The notes beneath the pieces were generated by a model, which did no database searches, was not told the DNA's origin, and was given only the letters and a program-made list of their open reading frames with translations. DNA of 64,000 nt, from contig CAZSBB010000015.1 of the NCBI GenBank assembly GCA_964605235.1, positions 1 through 64,000 on the forward strand. Direction: 5' to 3'. How positions within the stretch are numbered: position 1 is the first letter of the stretch; each line of letters starts with the position of its first letter. Shown here piece after piece: positions 63,093-64,000 of the stretch. Both the position numbers and the translations under genes were made by a program. This stretch comes from CAZSBB01 sp964605235 (GTDB lineage: Bacteria > Planctomycetota > Phycisphaerae > Phycisphaerales > Phycisphaeraceae).

Positions 63093-63938
63093 TCAGCGGG
63101 CTTCGCAGGGCAGGGCTTCGTGCTGCTCGCCGCAGCGGTTGAGGGCGCGATCGACCAGCTTCCGGCCGGCGTCGGCTTCGATGGCGTGCCAGGCCTGGTC
63201 CTCGCCTTCCGTTCCGCGCACCAGTCGGCCGGAGGTCTGGCGGATCATCATGGGTTGGTGCGCCGCCAGCGCTTTCTGCGTTTCCTCGGTGATCATCGCC
63301 TGGGGCGCTTCCTGCTTCTCGAGCCAGCCGACGAAGCGCTGGTCTGCTGCGCACTTGCCACAGGCAAAGACATACGCCCGCACGGCTTCATGGCCGTCGG
63401 CGGTGGTGAGTTTGCCGTCGTTGACGTAGCGATCCACAAACAGGTCGCCGGTGTTCAGATCGAAGTACCACGACTGCTCGGGGGCGGCACTGCTGGCGTT
63501 GGCGGCGGCGGGTCGATTGGAGATCACCGCGCTGCTCAGAATCACGACCCAGCAGAGCACCAGGGTGGTGTAGATGAGCCCTTGATGGGTGCTCAGCCAA
63601 TGCTGCAGCGAGAGCTGCCCCCGGAGCACAAGCTGCAGGCCGGTGGTGAAGCTCAGGTGATGCGGCGCCATGGCGGCGCCGGGTTGGCGCTGCTGATCGA
63701 TGGCGTCGAGCAGAGCTTTGGCGGCACTGAGTTCGATGCCGGCGCGCTGTCGCGCCTGGATGGCCGCTTCAATGCGATTGCCCTTGTCCAGCAGCTTGCA
63801 GATCACCTGCACGTCGCGGGCGGACAGTTCAATGGTGCGGTCGCCCACGGTGTATTGACGCTTCGCGGCAAATAGTCCCACCACAGCACCTCCCAGGAGC
63901 GCCCAACGCCCCAGCGATGAAATCTTCACGAGCCCCAC
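63093..63938 (-). CDS. Planctomycete-type membrane protein with WYFDLNTG domain
   Basis: The 281-residue protein has a weak hydrophobic N-terminus (12-25), a segment at about 35-83 with LLDKGNRIEAAIQAR resembling the helical C-terminal domain of ribosomal protein L7/L12, a transmembrane helix (about 120-140) and a domain starting SWYFDLNTGDLFVD and including YVFACGKCAADQRF (possible metal or redox Cys pair). The last domain is of a kind I associate with planctomycete proteins of unknown function. GTG 63938 is the first available start and has only a weak ribosome-binding site, so the N-terminus is uncertain. Confidence 0.78.
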   Translation of the reverse strand: MGLVKISSLGRWALLGGAVVGLFAAKRQYTVGDRTIELSARDVQVICKLLDKGNRIEAAIQARQRAGIELSAAKALLDAIDQQRQPGAAMAPHHLSFTTGLQLVLRGQLSLQHWLSTHQGLIYTTLVLCWVVILSSAVISNRPAAANASSAAPEQSWYFDLNTGDLFVDRYVNDGKLTTADGHEAVRAYVFACGKCAADQRFVGWLEKQEAPQAMITEETQKALAAHQPMMIRQTSGRLVRGTEGEDQAWHAIEADAGRKLVDRALNRCGEQHEALPCEAR

Positions 63939-64000
63939 ACGGGTATCCGGTGAACCATCGAACCAGTCGGCTCCACTCTTTTCAAAAGATTTGACGGGTT

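Noticed and set aside
1..64000. rRNA, tRNA, riboswitches, phage or insertion-sequence genes
   Set aside because: None was recognised by eye. Absence of tRNAs should be confirmed with a tRNA finder.

Overview
The window looks like chromosome of a GC-rich, diderm bacterium of the Planctomycetota, most likely Phycisphaerae or a close relative. That placement is inference. It rests on a pseudopilin of the planctomycete type with a C-terminal H-V-x-x-G-D-x-H-V-like motif, a WYFDLNTG-type membrane protein, several secreted carbohydrate-active proteins next to Gfo/Idh/MocA oxidoreductases, a neutral-ceramidase-like protein, a two-partner secretion (TPS) locus that requires an outer membrane, and intergenic palindromes of a style I associate with this phylum. 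No rRNA, tRNA, transposase, CRISPR array or phage gene was recognised.

Layout. 1-13 kb: a pseudopilin gene (minus), an M20 peptidase (plus) and an M24 prolidase-like peptidase (minus) converging on a 35-bp inverted repeat, a secreted TPR protein with a clear terminator, a small membrane protein, a translationally coupled pair made of a SUMF1-fold protein and a large PcRGLX/YetA-like (exo-rhamnogalacturonan-lyase-like) protein, and an overlapping OmpR-type response regulator/histidine kinase pair. 13.3-48.7 kb: one TPS locus on the minus strand. A FhaC/ShlB-type outer-membrane transporter gene (46287-48413) is followed by a single uninterrupted gene of 32.8 kb (13356-46118) encoding a filamentous-haemagglutinin-like exoprotein of about 10,920 residues. 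The locus begins with a good sigma-70-like promoter (-35 TTGACG, 17-bp spacer, -10 TATATA) and ends at a strong hairpin-plus-T-run terminator. 49-57 kb: a Gfo/Idh/MocA gene divergent from a three-gene overlapping cluster (glycoside-hydrolase-like, PQQ-type beta-propeller, ceramidase-like). 57-64 kb: a repeat-rich spacer, murC downstream of a toroid-type polysaccharide-lyase-like gene, a second Gfo/Idh/MocA gene, a thioredoxin-fold 2Fe-2S ferredoxin and a planctomycete-type membrane protein.

How it fits together. The giant protein carries a TPS secretion domain at its N-terminus, thousands of residues of beta-helix-type repeats, a segment of DD/GGxGxD-bearing repeats, about 1,860 residues of Gly/Asn/Asp/Thr repeats with EF-hand-like loops, and a non-repetitive C-terminal domain without an autotransporter barrel. 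The parsimonious reading is a calcium-dependent giant surface fibre, adhesin or matrix protein exported by its cognate transporter. The remaining genes suggest breakdown of pectin-like or other complex polysaccharides.

Non-coding DNA is rich in repeats: three copies of an AT-only palindrome, two related GC-rich hairpins, a 35-bp and a 32-bp inverted repeat, and G-rich tandem repeats of the CCGGGGG type that also occur, in 12-bp in-frame form, inside two secreted-protein genes. Start codons were chosen from ribosome-binding sites and signal peptides and therefore often differ from the longest possible reading frame.
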